This document shows, in pieces, positions 1 through 7,542 of a DNA stretch of 21,520 nt. Position 1 is the stretch's first letter; the number at the start of each line of letters is the position of its first letter. Position numbers and translations under genes: made by a program. Origin of the DNA: Thermodesulfovibrio sp. (lineage in GTDB: Bacteria > Nitrospirota > Thermodesulfovibrionia > Thermodesulfovibrionales > JdFR-85); contig JALUAR010000063.1 in the NCBI GenBank assembly GCA_027050975.1, forward strand, positions 1 through 21,520. The letters run 5' to 3'. Under the pieces are notes generated by a model, which saw only the letters and a list, made by a program, of their open reading frames with translations, ran no database searches and had not been told where the DNA came from.

Positions 1-112
1 GAAAGACGTAGTTCTAACTCAATTTAGCAGAGGTAATACTGTCGGAAGGAAAGTTTCGTTAGAAACTGATATTTTGTTTATAAATACAATGTTAGAAAAT
101 AGACTTATTTAA
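1..112 (+). CDS. 3' end of an unidentified protein (partial)
   Basis: The frame that starts at base 2 is open for 36 codons and stops with TAA at 110-112. The translated tail (ending ...TMLENRLI) is mixed and plausible for a soluble protein, but I do not recognise the family. The gene's start lies outside the window. The next 149 bases hold no gene; only a 5-bp hairpin (CGCCA 155-159 with TGGCG 167-171, no T-run) is visible there. It could be a chance open stretch. Confidence 0.45.
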   Translation, partial: KDVVLTQFSRGNTVGRKVSLETDILFINTMLENRLI

Positions 113-261
113 GCTCAGGCCTACTTTTTTCAGTTTGTAAAGGTTCTTTTATAACGCCAATTTCTGTGGCGGCTTGTATCGTCTGCAGGAATGGGTTTTC
201 AGTATATAGCTGGAACAGGGTTTAATCTTTTGTGTTCCATGTTATAATGATAAAGTAAACA

Positions 262-1671
262 ATGAAATGGCAAACCATAATTATTTCATTAGTGCTCATT
301 CTCCTGCCCTGGAGTTCTATTCATGCCGGTACTGACCACAGTCTATTTATAGACGAAACATTTAACACAGGTGAAGACGTAACGAAACTCTGTATAAAGT
401 GCCACCGAAAAGAGGCTGAGGAGATACTCCTCACCCCACACTGGAGATGGAAGGGGCCTCCTCGTACAATAGCAGGCATGGAAAACTCCAAAGAGGAGTA
501 TGGGAAGATAAATCTCCTCAACAATTTCTGCATCTCCATAGAGGGTGGAGTGAACTCAGAGAACATGGAGAGTTGCTCCAAATGCCATCCAAGTTACGGC
601 TGGAAAGACCGATCCTTTGACTTCAATGACATCACAAAGATTGACTGCCTTATCTGTCATGTACGAGGGCTGTATTACAGAAAAGGGAATGCCGGCAGTC
701 CCGAGTTTATGGTCAAGGGGTATGATAGTCTGCTTCTTAAAAAAGCAGCTCAGAATGTGGGGCGTCCAGGAAGGGAAAACTGCGGTGCCTGCCATTTCTT
801 CGGTGGCGGTGATGACGGGATAAAGCATGGGGACCTTGATTCTACACTAACAAATCCCTCAAGAGAACATGACGTGCATATGGGTCCACCCCTGAACATG
901 GTCTGCCAGGACTGCCATAGAACAAAGAATCACAGGATAGCAGGGGTCTCAACCTTTCTTGCTACAAATGATGGAAGGGTGAGATGTGAGGACTGCCATG
1001 AAAAACCCCACAGAAATGGCAAGAATTCCGAACTGCTTAATCAGCACACAAAGACCGTGGCCTGCCAGACATGCCATATACCCTATTTCGCCCGGGAGAT
1101 GGCCACCAAACTTTACTGGGACTGGTCTACAGTAGGGCTGGATATTCAGCCGGAGGAGAAATTCGGCAGAGAGACCTATCTGAAACACAAGGGCAGCTTC
1201 AGATGGGGGAAAAATGTTATTCCCACCTATGCGTGGTACAATGGCAAAACTATAAGATACATCAAAGGTCAAAAGATTGAGGATCCCCAGAAGGTGGTCT
1301 ACATATCAAAACCTGTTGGGAGTATCGCAGACGAGCACTCAAAGATACATCCCTTCAAGGTGCACAGGGGCAGACAGCCAATGGATTCCATTTATCGCTA
1401 CCTTCTGATACCCCATCTGCACAACGGACTCTGGAAGCACTATAACTGGTACAAAGCTCTCGTTGATGGGGCTAAAGGGTCAGGACTCCCTTTTAGCGGT
1501 AAATTCGAATTTGTATCAACAGCATACTACGGAAGCATTAACCATGAGGTTGCACCTAAGGAGCAGGCTCTGCGGTGTAATGATTGCCACTATGGTGGAA
1601 ACAGACTCGACTGGAAGGCGCTTGGTTATAGAGGAGATCCTGTGAAATATGGATCAAGGGTTATTAAGTAA
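262..1671 (+). CDS. Octaheme c-type cytochrome, tetrathionate reductase (OTR) family
   Basis: Secreted multiheme cytochrome of 469 aa, predicted periplasmic. An N-terminal signal peptide (about residues 1-22, cut near IHA-G) precedes eight CXXCH haem sites at C44, C105, C129, C174, C215, C242, C268 and C439. The stretch NCGACHFFGGGDDGIKHGDLD-like around residues 173-193 and ACQTCHIPYFAR at 267-278 match my recall of the octaheme tetrathionate reductase family, whose Shewanella member reduces tetrathionate, nitrite and hydroxylamine in vitro and has one lysine-ligated haem. K152, K160 or K161 are candidates for that lysine, but I cannot place it. Length is normal for the family. A TATAAT at 243-248 lies only 13 bases before the ATG, so a very short leader is possible; no clear Shine-Dalgarno is seen. 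No electron-transfer partner is adjacent. The physiological substrate cannot be inferred from sequence. Confidence 0.9.
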   Translation: MKWQTIIISLVLILLPWSSIHAGTDHSLFIDETFNTGEDVTKLCIKCHRKEAEEILLTPHWRWKGPPRTIAGMENSKEEYGKINLLNNFCISIEGGVNSENMESCSKCHPSYGWKDRSFDFNDITKIDCLICHVRGLYYRKGNAGSPEFMVKGYDSLLLKKAAQNVGRPGRENCGACHFFGGGDDGIKHGDLDSTLTNPSREHDVHMGPPLNMVCQDCHRTKNHRIAGVSTFLATNDGRVRCEDCHEKPHRNGKNSELLNQHTKTVACQTCHIPYFAREMATKLYWDWSTVGLDIQPEEKFGRETYLKHKGSFRWGKNVIPTYAWYNGKTIRYIKGQKIEDPQKVVYISKPVGSIADEHSKIHPFKVHRGRQPMDSIYRYLLIPHLHNGLWKHYNWYKALVDGAKGSGLPFSGKFEFVSTAYYGSINHEVAPKEQALRCNDCHYGGNRLDWKALGYRGDPVKYGSRVIK

Positions 1672-1727
1672 CCTGATCCATCAGTAACGACGATGAATAA
1701 TCACAGAAAGGGGAGATGTTTGAATCC

Positions 1728-2282
1728 CTATCGATTGTTCCGGGAAGTATAATACCAGAGGCTTGCTACCCATACACCAAGCCCTCCTCCAGCGGCATTC
1801 ATGGCAATGTCCCTGATGTCTCCCACCCTGTTTGGAAGAACATACTGTATCAATTCATCTCCTGCTCCAACCACTGTTACCGCAACCCAGGAAAGAAGAA
1901 AGCTCTTTATAAATAGCGTAGTGGATATCCTGTTGCCTTTTACCTTTTGAAGAAATCCTTTAAAGAACAGAACCCCTAATAACCCGTACTCAAGGAAGTG
2001 AACCCTCTCTTCTGGTCTCTCCAGCAAGTGTATAAACACGCCCGTAATCAGCATAGGTATTAGAATAGACACGCCAAAAAGAACACCTTTTTTAAAAAAC
2101 ATGAACAAAACAACCACGGCAATTCCCAAAAGTACGGTGTTCACTGAAATGACCAGCCCCTCATTACCTGCAGTTTTGTAAAGCCAGTTCAGGATATAGC
2201 GCATGACTGGCAAAGTGGTGTAAATCACTAAAATATAGAGGCCAATTAACGTCCATATGGGGAAATTCTTTGACAGCTTCAT
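1728..2282 (-). CDS. VanZ-like family membrane protein
   Basis: Integral membrane protein of 184 aa with about five hydrophobic segments (residues about 9-27, 43-62, 66-86, 97-112 and 126-142). The features I use are HFLEYGLLG near residue 94 and the block DELIQ...PNR.GDIRDIAMNAAGG around residues 142-168, which is the conserved polar signature of the VanZ-like (DUF2809/VanZ) group. VanZ itself gives low-level teicoplanin resistance; most chromosomal members have no known role, so no drug resistance is implied. It is convergent with the cytochrome gene (56-base gap) and divergent from the TetR gene. The Shine-Dalgarno is weak (AGG close to the ATG). An alternative is an unrelated small membrane protein, which the signature makes unlikely. 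Confidence 0.75.
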   Translation of the reverse strand: MKLSKNFPIWTLIGLYILVIYTTLPVMRYILNWLYKTAGNEGLVISVNTVLLGIAVVVLFMFFKKGVLFGVSILIPMLITGVFIHLLERPEERVHFLEYGLLGVLFFKGFLQKVKGNRISTTLFIKSFLLSWVAVTVVGAGDELIQYVLPNRVGDIRDIAMNAAGGGLGVWVASLWYYTSRNNR

Positions 2283-2325
2283 ATCCTAAATTGTATCACA
2301 TAATCACTGCCACAAACAGATTCTA

Positions 2326-2401
2326 CCTCTATCCCGATTTAGAAAAAACAAGCTAAACTGAAATAGAGGCGGTGGTATTGTTGACCATAGTCAAAATCGG
2401 G
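2326..2401. repeat. Overlapping inverted repeats in intergenic region
   Basis: Two perfect inverted repeats interlock: CCTCTAT (2326-2332) with ATAGAGG (2363-2369), and directly adjacent CCCGATTT (2333-2340) with AAATCGGG (2394-2401). The arms cross, so only one hairpin (or a pseudoknot) can form at a time. The segment lies between the divergent VanZ-like and TetR genes. It could be a degenerate dispersed repeat or a structured leader; no function is established. Confidence 0.45.
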
Positions 2402-2445
2402 GTTTGGGTTCTAAAACACCAAAAGAAACCTCGAAAATACTCACA

Positions 2446-2495
2446 TTGATTTTTAATTAACCTTTAATATACACTATTATAAGTAAGCACTTACT
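2446..2495 (+). promoter_or_regulatory. Putative promoter and TetR-type operator of the efflux operon
   Basis: A -35-like TTGATT (2446-2451) and a -10-like TATACA (2468-2473) are 16 bases apart. Just downstream sits the perfect palindrome AGTAAG-CA-CTTACT (2482-2495), at the expected transcription start and 38 bases before the TetR start codon. A 14-bp palindrome at this place in front of a TetR gene is the usual layout for autorepression of a regulator and the pump genes after it. The palindrome is seen directly; the binding by this regulator is inference. Confidence 0.6.
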
Positions 2496-2533
2496 AACAG
2501 AAAGTCAATTCTACATAATTTTCACAACATATC

Positions 2534-3136
2534 ATGGCAAGAAGAAAAAGAAAGACAGATACAAGAAAGAGTCTCCTTGAGGCAACTCTGAGGCTTATCT
2601 CAGAGAAGGGTTATTTAGGGACAACCACTCGTGAGATTGCCCGGGAGGCTGGTGTCACAGAGATTACACTCTTCAGGCATTTCGGATCGAAAGAGAGACT
2701 CTTTGAAGAGGTCCTCCAGAACTATACATTCCTTCCAAGACTCAAAGAACTGCTGCCATCCCTTGAGGATAAATCTCTGGAGGATGCTCTGTTCACTGTT
2801 GGCATTAAATTTCTTGAAACACTAAAAGAACGGAAGTCTCTCGTCAAGATCATGCTTACAGAGATAAACATCTATCCTGAAAAGGTGAAAGAGGTATACA
2901 AGCGCTTTGTTGACGAGATGATAAAGACCCTGGGCGGATATTTCCGAAAGCTCCAGAACAAAGGTATTGTAAGGGCATTTAATGCAGAATTTGGCTCACG
3001 GGCCTTTCTTGGCATGGTCTTCTCCTACTTCCAGGCAGAGGAGATAGTCAAGGGAAGAAATATAACGAAAAAAGAGGCAGCAAAGATTATCAAAGGCTTT
3101 GTAGAGATATTGGTAAATGGTATAAAAAGCCAATAG
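2534..3136 (+). CDS. TetR/AcrR family transcriptional regulator
   Basis: Regulator of 200 aa. The N-terminal helix-turn-helix is clear at about residues 10-58 (TTREIAREAG followed by LFRHFGSKERLF), after a basic start (MARRKRK). The C-terminal ligand-binding part (about 65-200) is variable, as usual in the family, so the inducer cannot be read from it. It is the first gene of the efflux unit (adaptor starts 35 bases after its stop) and has a palindromic operator-like site in front of it. It most likely represses itself and the adaptor-pump-channel genes until a substrate binds. No Shine-Dalgarno is obvious before the ATG. Confidence 0.92.
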   Translation: MARRKRKTDTRKSLLEATLRLISEKGYLGTTTREIAREAGVTEITLFRHFGSKERLFEEVLQNYTFLPRLKELLPSLEDKSLEDALFTVGIKFLETLKERKSLVKIMLTEINIYPEKVKEVYKRFVDEMIKTLGGYFRKLQNKGIVRAFNAEFGSRAFLGMVFSYFQAEEIVKGRNITKKEAAKIIKGFVEILVNGIKSQ

Positions 3137-3156
3137 ATAATTTTTATGTCCGCTGG

Positions 3157-3164
3157 AAAGGAGG
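3157..3164 (+). promoter_or_regulatory. Strong ribosome binding site supporting a TTG start
   Basis: AAAGGAGG lies seven bases before TTG at 3172, in frame with the adaptor protein. An ATG at 3165 is too close to this site to use it. This is why the adaptor is annotated with a TTG start. Confidence 0.75.
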
Positions 3165-3171
3165 ATGTAAC

Positions 3172-4299
3172 TTGCCAGTATTGCTAAACAACAATTCTGC
3201 CTTTTTAGAAAAAAGATATCCTACATCCAGAAAACCTCTTATTCTTATCAGTCTGCTTTTTTTACTCCATCTTCTGATTCTTCCTTCTCAGGCTCAGCAA
3301 AAGGACCCCAAAAAGCTCCCCCCGACTCAGGTTGTCGTGGCAGAAGTTAAAAAAGGTGAGGTATCTCCTGAAGTGGAGTTTATAGGCAGTGTTTATTACA
3401 GAGAGGTCTCAGAGGTGGCATCTGAGGTGAGTGGACGGGTAAAGGGTTACTACTTTGAGGAAGGCCAATCTGTAAAAAAGGGACAGGTGCTGGTACGTTT
3501 AAGCAGTGAACTCCTTGAGAAGGACATTAAAGCAAAGAAGGCCCAGTTGGAGGAGTTGAAGTTTGAGATAGAAAAGGCGGAAAAGGACTTTAATCGAGTA
3601 GAGAGTCTTTACAGGGAAGACTCTATCGCAGAGCAGGTATATGATGAATATTACTTCAGACTGAAGGGTCTGGAGGCCCGTGCTGAAGTGCTTGAAGCAG
3701 AGATAGAAAAACTTGAAGAAGAGCTTAAGAAGAAGTCAATCCGTGCTCCCTTTGATGGCATTGTTATAAAAAGAGATATAGACAGAGGGGAATGGCTCTC
3801 CCCTGGCAGGGTGGTGGCTACAGTAGCCAGGCTCTCACCTGTAGATGTGATTGTGAATGTGCCTGAAAGAATCCTTCCTTTCGTCAGGAAAGGACTTGAG
3901 GTGGAGGTGAGAGTCTCTGACATAACTCTGCGTGGAAAGGTATACGCAATTGTGCCAAGAGGTGATCTCTCAACACGGACATTTCCTGTAAAGATAGAGC
4001 TTAAAGGTAATGGTCAGATAAAAGAGGGTATGGAGGCTGAGGTAAGGCTTCCATCTGGAAATAAGATCCCTACCCTGCTTGTCCCAAGGGATGCCATTGT
4101 AACAGTCTTTGGAAAGACAGTGGTCTTTACAGTACTGGAGGGCAAGGCCCAGGCCCTTCCTGTACAGGTGGTGGGTTATCAGAAGCTCCTTGCAGGAGTA
4201 TTGGCCAGAGGGCTAAAGGCAGGTATGAAGGTTGTTGTAAAGGGACAGGAGCGGCTGAGGAATGGACAACCAGTAAATGCCATAATGAGTGATGAGTAA
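3172..4299 (+). CDS. RND efflux periplasmic adaptor subunit (HlyD/MFP family)
   Basis: Membrane-fusion protein of 375 aa that would link the inner-membrane pump to the outer-membrane channel. Residues about 20-42 are a hydrophobic anchor or signal peptide, with no lipobox Cys. The barrel-sandwich (lipoyl-like) halves are at about 80-110 (SEVSGRVKGYYFEEGQ then KKGQVLVRL) and 189-220 (IRAPFDGIVIKRDIDRGE), separated by a charged coiled-coil hairpin at about 112-188. A beta-barrel and membrane-proximal domain follow. The start is TTG, chosen for the strong Shine-Dalgarno. The stop codon falls inside a tandem heptamer that also supplies the start of the pump gene, so translation of the two is probably coupled. 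Confidence 0.92.
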   Translation: MPVLLNNNSAFLEKRYPTSRKPLILISLLFLLHLLILPSQAQQKDPKKLPPTQVVVAEVKKGEVSPEVEFIGSVYYREVSEVASEVSGRVKGYYFEEGQSVKKGQVLVRLSSELLEKDIKAKKAQLEELKFEIEKAEKDFNRVESLYREDSIAEQVYDEYYFRLKGLEARAEVLEAEIEKLEEELKKKSIRAPFDGIVIKRDIDRGEWLSPGRVVATVARLSPVDVIVNVPERILPFVRKGLEVEVRVSDITLRGKVYAIVPRGDLSTRTFPVKIELKGNGQIKEGMEAEVRLPSGNKIPTLLVPRDAIVTVFGKTVVFTVLEGKAQALPVQVVGYQKLLAGVLARGLKAGMKVVVKGQERLRNGQPVNAIMSDE

Positions 4300-4305
4300 T
4301 GCGTG
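4285..4305 (+). repeat. Three tandem 7-bp repeats at the adaptor/pump gene junction
   Basis: ATGAGTG (4285), ATGAGTA (4292) and ATGCGTG (4299) follow one another and run into the ATGG of the pump start. The tract contains the adaptor stop codon (TAA 4297-4299) and the pump's GTG/ATG starts. A similar run of ATGAGTG-like words sits at the end of the channel gene (from 8827). Confidence 0.6.
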
Positions 4306-7300
4306 ATGGATCTGATTAAATTTTCTATAGAAAAGCCCGTTACCGTTATTGTGGGAATTATTCTGGTAGTGCTCTTCGGGATTATCGGCCTCATGAGCAT
4401 GCCCTATCAGTTAAGCCCCACTGTAACAGAGCCAGAGATTACTGTGCAGACCATCTGGCGTGGTGCCACCCCCTATGAGGTAGAGCGTGAAATAATTGAA
4501 GAGCAGGAGAAGGTTCTTAAGGGCATACCAGGGCTTGTGGAGATGGAGAGCTCTGCTTACAATTCCATGGGCTCGATTACACTCCGATTTCGTATTGGCA
4601 CCGATGTGGATGATGCCCTGCTGAGGGTCTCAAACAAACTCAATGAAGTTCCCTCCTATCCTGAGAATGTGGACAGACCTGTAATCAATGCCACAGGGGC
4701 TGCTACCTCTCCGGTTATATGGATGATCCTGAAACCGCTCAAGAACAACCCCCGTCCGATCTATGCCTACAGGACATATTTTGAGGATGAAATCCGGCAG
4801 TACATTGAAAGGGTAGACGGAGTTGCTGACCTCTTCGTTGCAGGTGGCACGAAAAAAGAGATGCATATTCTGGTAAAGCCCGAGAGGCTTGCTGCCTACG
4901 GACTTACAATATCAGAACTTATCAACATACTGAAGGCAGAAAACCTGAATATATCCGCAGGAAACATGGGAGTGGGCAGGAGGGATTACCGAATAAGGAC
5001 AGTCGGTGAGTTCCGCTCTCCTGAGGATATAAAAAGGATAGTTATCGGGTCCACAGGGCAGAGGCGCATCAGCATGGCAGATGTTGCAGAAGTTGGTTTT
5101 GGCTATGAAAAGCTTGTCACTGCAATGATGCACAATGCGGAAGAGGGTATTGCTGTTGGAGTTAAGCCAGAGCCAGGAACAAACATACTGGAACTGACAG
5201 ACAGGGTTGAGGAGGTTGTAAGGTTTCTGAATGAAGAAAAGCTCCGTCCCAATGGCATCTATTTAGACTGGGTATATGACCAGCGGCCCTACATAAGAGG
5301 AGCAATAAAACTTGTCCAGAAAAATATTTTGATAGGTGGTGTTCTGGCAGTAGTGGTACTTCTACTGTTTTTGCGGAGTTTTTCATCTACTGTGATTGTT
5401 GCTACTGCAATACCCATCAGTGTGATTGGCACCTTTATTGTAATGAATCTCCTGGGCAGGAACCTTAATGTGGTCAGTCTTGCAGGTATTGCCTTTGCCG
5501 TGGGAATGCTAGTTGACAATGCAATAGTGGTTTTAGAGAATGTTGACCGTCACAGAAGGATGGGAAAGTCTGCCTTTCAGGCTGCTTACGACGGCGCTAA
5601 AGAGGTATGGGGAGCTATTGTGGCCTCCACATTAACCACAGTGGCCGTGTTTCTGCCTGTGGTCTTTATAAAAGAAGAGGCAGGGCAACTCTTTAAGGAT
5701 ATTGCAATTGCTGTAAGCTGCTCTGTAATCCTGAGTCTCTTTGTCTCAGTCTCTGTTATACCCATGTTTTCAAAGCAACTGTATAGCATTTATAGCCGCA
5801 GGCAGGGATTTGAACTGAAGGCACTGGTAGGCCTTGGTGAGAGGATTGTGGATGTAATAATGGGCCTTGTCAGGGCAGTAACAAAGAACTGGCTCAGAAG
5901 ACTTGTAACAGTTATACTTCTTACTACATTCTCTGTGGGCTCTGCATGGGTGCTTTTTCCAAAGATGGAGTATCTGCCCAAGGGAAACAGGAACTTAGTT
6001 ATGGGCATACTGATTCCACCGCCTGGGCTCTCCTATAAGGAAAGAAAACAGATAGGCAGGCAGATCTTTACCAGCCTGAAGCCTTGGCTGGGAAAGGACT
6101 ACAAGGGGATGCCTGGCATAAAGAACATCTTCTATGTTGGTTCTGACAGGATAATGCTCTTTGGTGCAACCAGTATTCACGAGCAGAGGGCAGGTGAGTT
6201 GATTCCATTATTCATGAAGACAATCAATCAGATTCCCGGCATGTTCGGAATAGCCTATCAGGCAGGAATCTTCGAAAGACGACTTGGCAGAGGAAGAACA
6301 ATAGATGTGGATATCAGTTCGGAAAGCCTTGAGAGGATTGTCCAGGTCTCTGCAATGATGTTTGGCATGTTGAAACAGCAGATGCCCCACGCTCAGCTAC
6401 GGCCAGTGCCATCCTTCGAACTCCTTTATCCGGAGATAAGAATCATACCTATAAGGGATAGGCTCCGTGCCGAGGGTATGACGGTCAGGGACTTTGGTCA
6501 GGCTGTGGATGTGCTGATGGATGGCAGAAAGATAGGCGAGTACAAGGAGGAGGGAAAAAAGAAGATAGACCTTGTGCTGAAGAGCTCTGAGGGTGAGATC
6601 TCCACACCTGAAGAGCTGTACGAGGCCCTTGTGGTGACACCAAAGGGTAAGATTGTTCCTGTCTCATCCCTGTCAGAGCTTGTAAGAACAACAGGTATTA
6701 CAGAGATCAGACACCTTGAGAGAAAACGCACCATTACACTCCAGATAACCCCTCCAGAAACAATGCCGCTACAGGAGGCTATGGAGCAGGTAAGAGACAG
6801 GATTATTCCGGCGCTGAAAAGCAAAGGGATGCTCAGGGGAGTGGATATCTCCCTTAGTGGTGCAGCAGACAAGCTGCTTGAGACCCGGAAAGCGCTTCAG
6901 TGGAACTTCCTTCTGGCTGCTGTGATAGCCTATCTCCTTATGGCAGCTCTTTTCGGCAATTTTATTTATCCTTTAATAATAATGTTCACCGTACCCCTTG
7001 CAGGTGCTGGTGGGTTTATTGGCCTCAGACTTGTGAACATCTTTATCAAGCCTCAGCCCCTTGATATACTAACCATGCTGGGTTTTGTAATACTCATCGG
7101 TGTGGTGGTAAATAATGCTATACTGATTGTGCATCAGGCACTGAACAATCTGCGCTACCATGGCATGGGCTACACCGAAGCAGTACTTGAATCAACCAGA
7201 ACAAGGCTTAGGCCTATATATATGAGTGCCTTCACCAGTATCTTTGGCATGCTTCCTCTGGTTGTAGCCCCTGGCCCTGGCTCAGAGCTTTACCGTGGCC

Positions 7301-7401
7301 TTGGCAGTGTGATACTTGGAGGACTTGCACTCTCAACAGTCTTTACCGTTTTTGTAATACCAGCACTACTGATGTTTGTGATAAGAATGGAGAAAAAATA
7401 G
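4306..7401 (+). CDS. RND family efflux transporter permease
   Basis: Proton-driven inner-membrane pump of about 1031 aa, the usual length for the AcrB/HAE group. One N-terminal membrane helix, a large periplasmic loop, a cluster of helices, a second loop and a final helix cluster can be followed. In the proton relay the sequence is GMLVDNAIVVLEN, so the first Asp of the AcrB DD pair is kept (D404) and the second is Asn; the helix that carries Lys940 in AcrB reads VVVNNAILIV, so the Lys is Asn. These changes are common in the VDN-type RND subgroup and do not by themselves mean loss of activity. The start is ATG 4306, or GTG one codon earlier. Substrate cannot be predicted; adaptor and channel genes flank it. 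Confidence 0.95.
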   Translation: MDLIKFSIEKPVTVIVGIILVVLFGIIGLMSMPYQLSPTVTEPEITVQTIWRGATPYEVEREIIEEQEKVLKGIPGLVEMESSAYNSMGSITLRFRIGTDVDDALLRVSNKLNEVPSYPENVDRPVINATGAATSPVIWMILKPLKNNPRPIYAYRTYFEDEIRQYIERVDGVADLFVAGGTKKEMHILVKPERLAAYGLTISELINILKAENLNISAGNMGVGRRDYRIRTVGEFRSPEDIKRIVIGSTGQRRISMADVAEVGFGYEKLVTAMMHNAEEGIAVGVKPEPGTNILELTDRVEEVVRFLNEEKLRPNGIYLDWVYDQRPYIRGAIKLVQKNILIGGVLAVVVLLLFLRSFSSTVIVATAIPISVIGTFIVMNLLGRNLNVVSLAGIAFAVGMLVDNAIVVLENVDRHRRMGKSAFQAAYDGAKEVWGAIVASTLTTVAVFLPVVFIKEEAGQLFKDIAIAVSCSVILSLFVSVSVIPMFSKQLYSIYSRRQGFELKALVGLGERIVDVIMGLVRAVTKNWLRRLVTVILLTTFSVGSAWVLFPKMEYLPKGNRNLVMGILIPPPGLSYKERKQIGRQIFTSLKPWLGKDYKGMPGIKNIFYVGSDRIMLFGATSIHEQRAGELIPLFMKTINQIPGMFGIAYQAGIFERRLGRGRTIDVDISSESLERIVQVSAMMFGMLKQQMPHAQLRPVPSFELLYPEIRIIPIRDRLRAEGMTVRDFGQAVDVLMDGRKIGEYKEEGKKKIDLVLKSSEGEISTPEELYEALVVTPKGKIVPVSSLSELVRTTGITEIRHLERKRTITLQITPPETMPLQEAMEQVRDRIIPALKSKGMLRGVDISLSGAADKLLETRKALQWNFLLAAVIAYLLMAALFGNFIYPLIIMFTVPLAGAGGFIGLRLVNIFIKPQPLDILTMLGFVILIGVVVNNAILIVHQALNNLRYHGMGYTEAVLESTRTRLRPIYMSAFTSIFGMLPLVVAPGPGSELYRGLGSVILGGLALSTVFTVFVIPALLMFVIRMEKK

Positions 7402-7405
7402 ACAC

Positions 7406-7529
7406 TGATAAACACAGATGATTTTATCCAAATCTAGCGGATTCATAGGAGTGGTATGGTGGAGATTGTCGGTTTTTCGTTACCGCTGGATCTGGGTTTT
7501 AATAGTTCAGTCTAAATCTGTGTCTATCA
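7406..7529. repeat. Imperfect long inverted repeat (MITE/REP-like) between pump and channel genes
   Basis: The ends are inverted: TGATAAACACAGAT (7406-7419) pairs with ATCTGTGTCTATCA (7516-7529) with one mismatch. A second inner pair is CCAAATCTAGCGG (7429-7440 region) against CCGCTGGATCTGGG (about 7483-7497). Together they could fold into a long hairpin that fills nearly all of the 141-base gap. There is no open reading frame inside. It looks like a small non-autonomous repeat, but no second clear copy is present in this window. Confidence 0.55.
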
Positions 7530-7542
7530 ATTGAGGTGAACT

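Noticed and set aside
155..171. Small hairpin CGCCA/TGGCG as a terminator for the first partial gene
   Set aside because: Only five base pairs and no following T-run; common by chance.
1728..2282. VanZ-like protein as an antibiotic resistance gene
   Set aside because: Family resemblance alone does not show resistance; no vanHAX-type genes are near.
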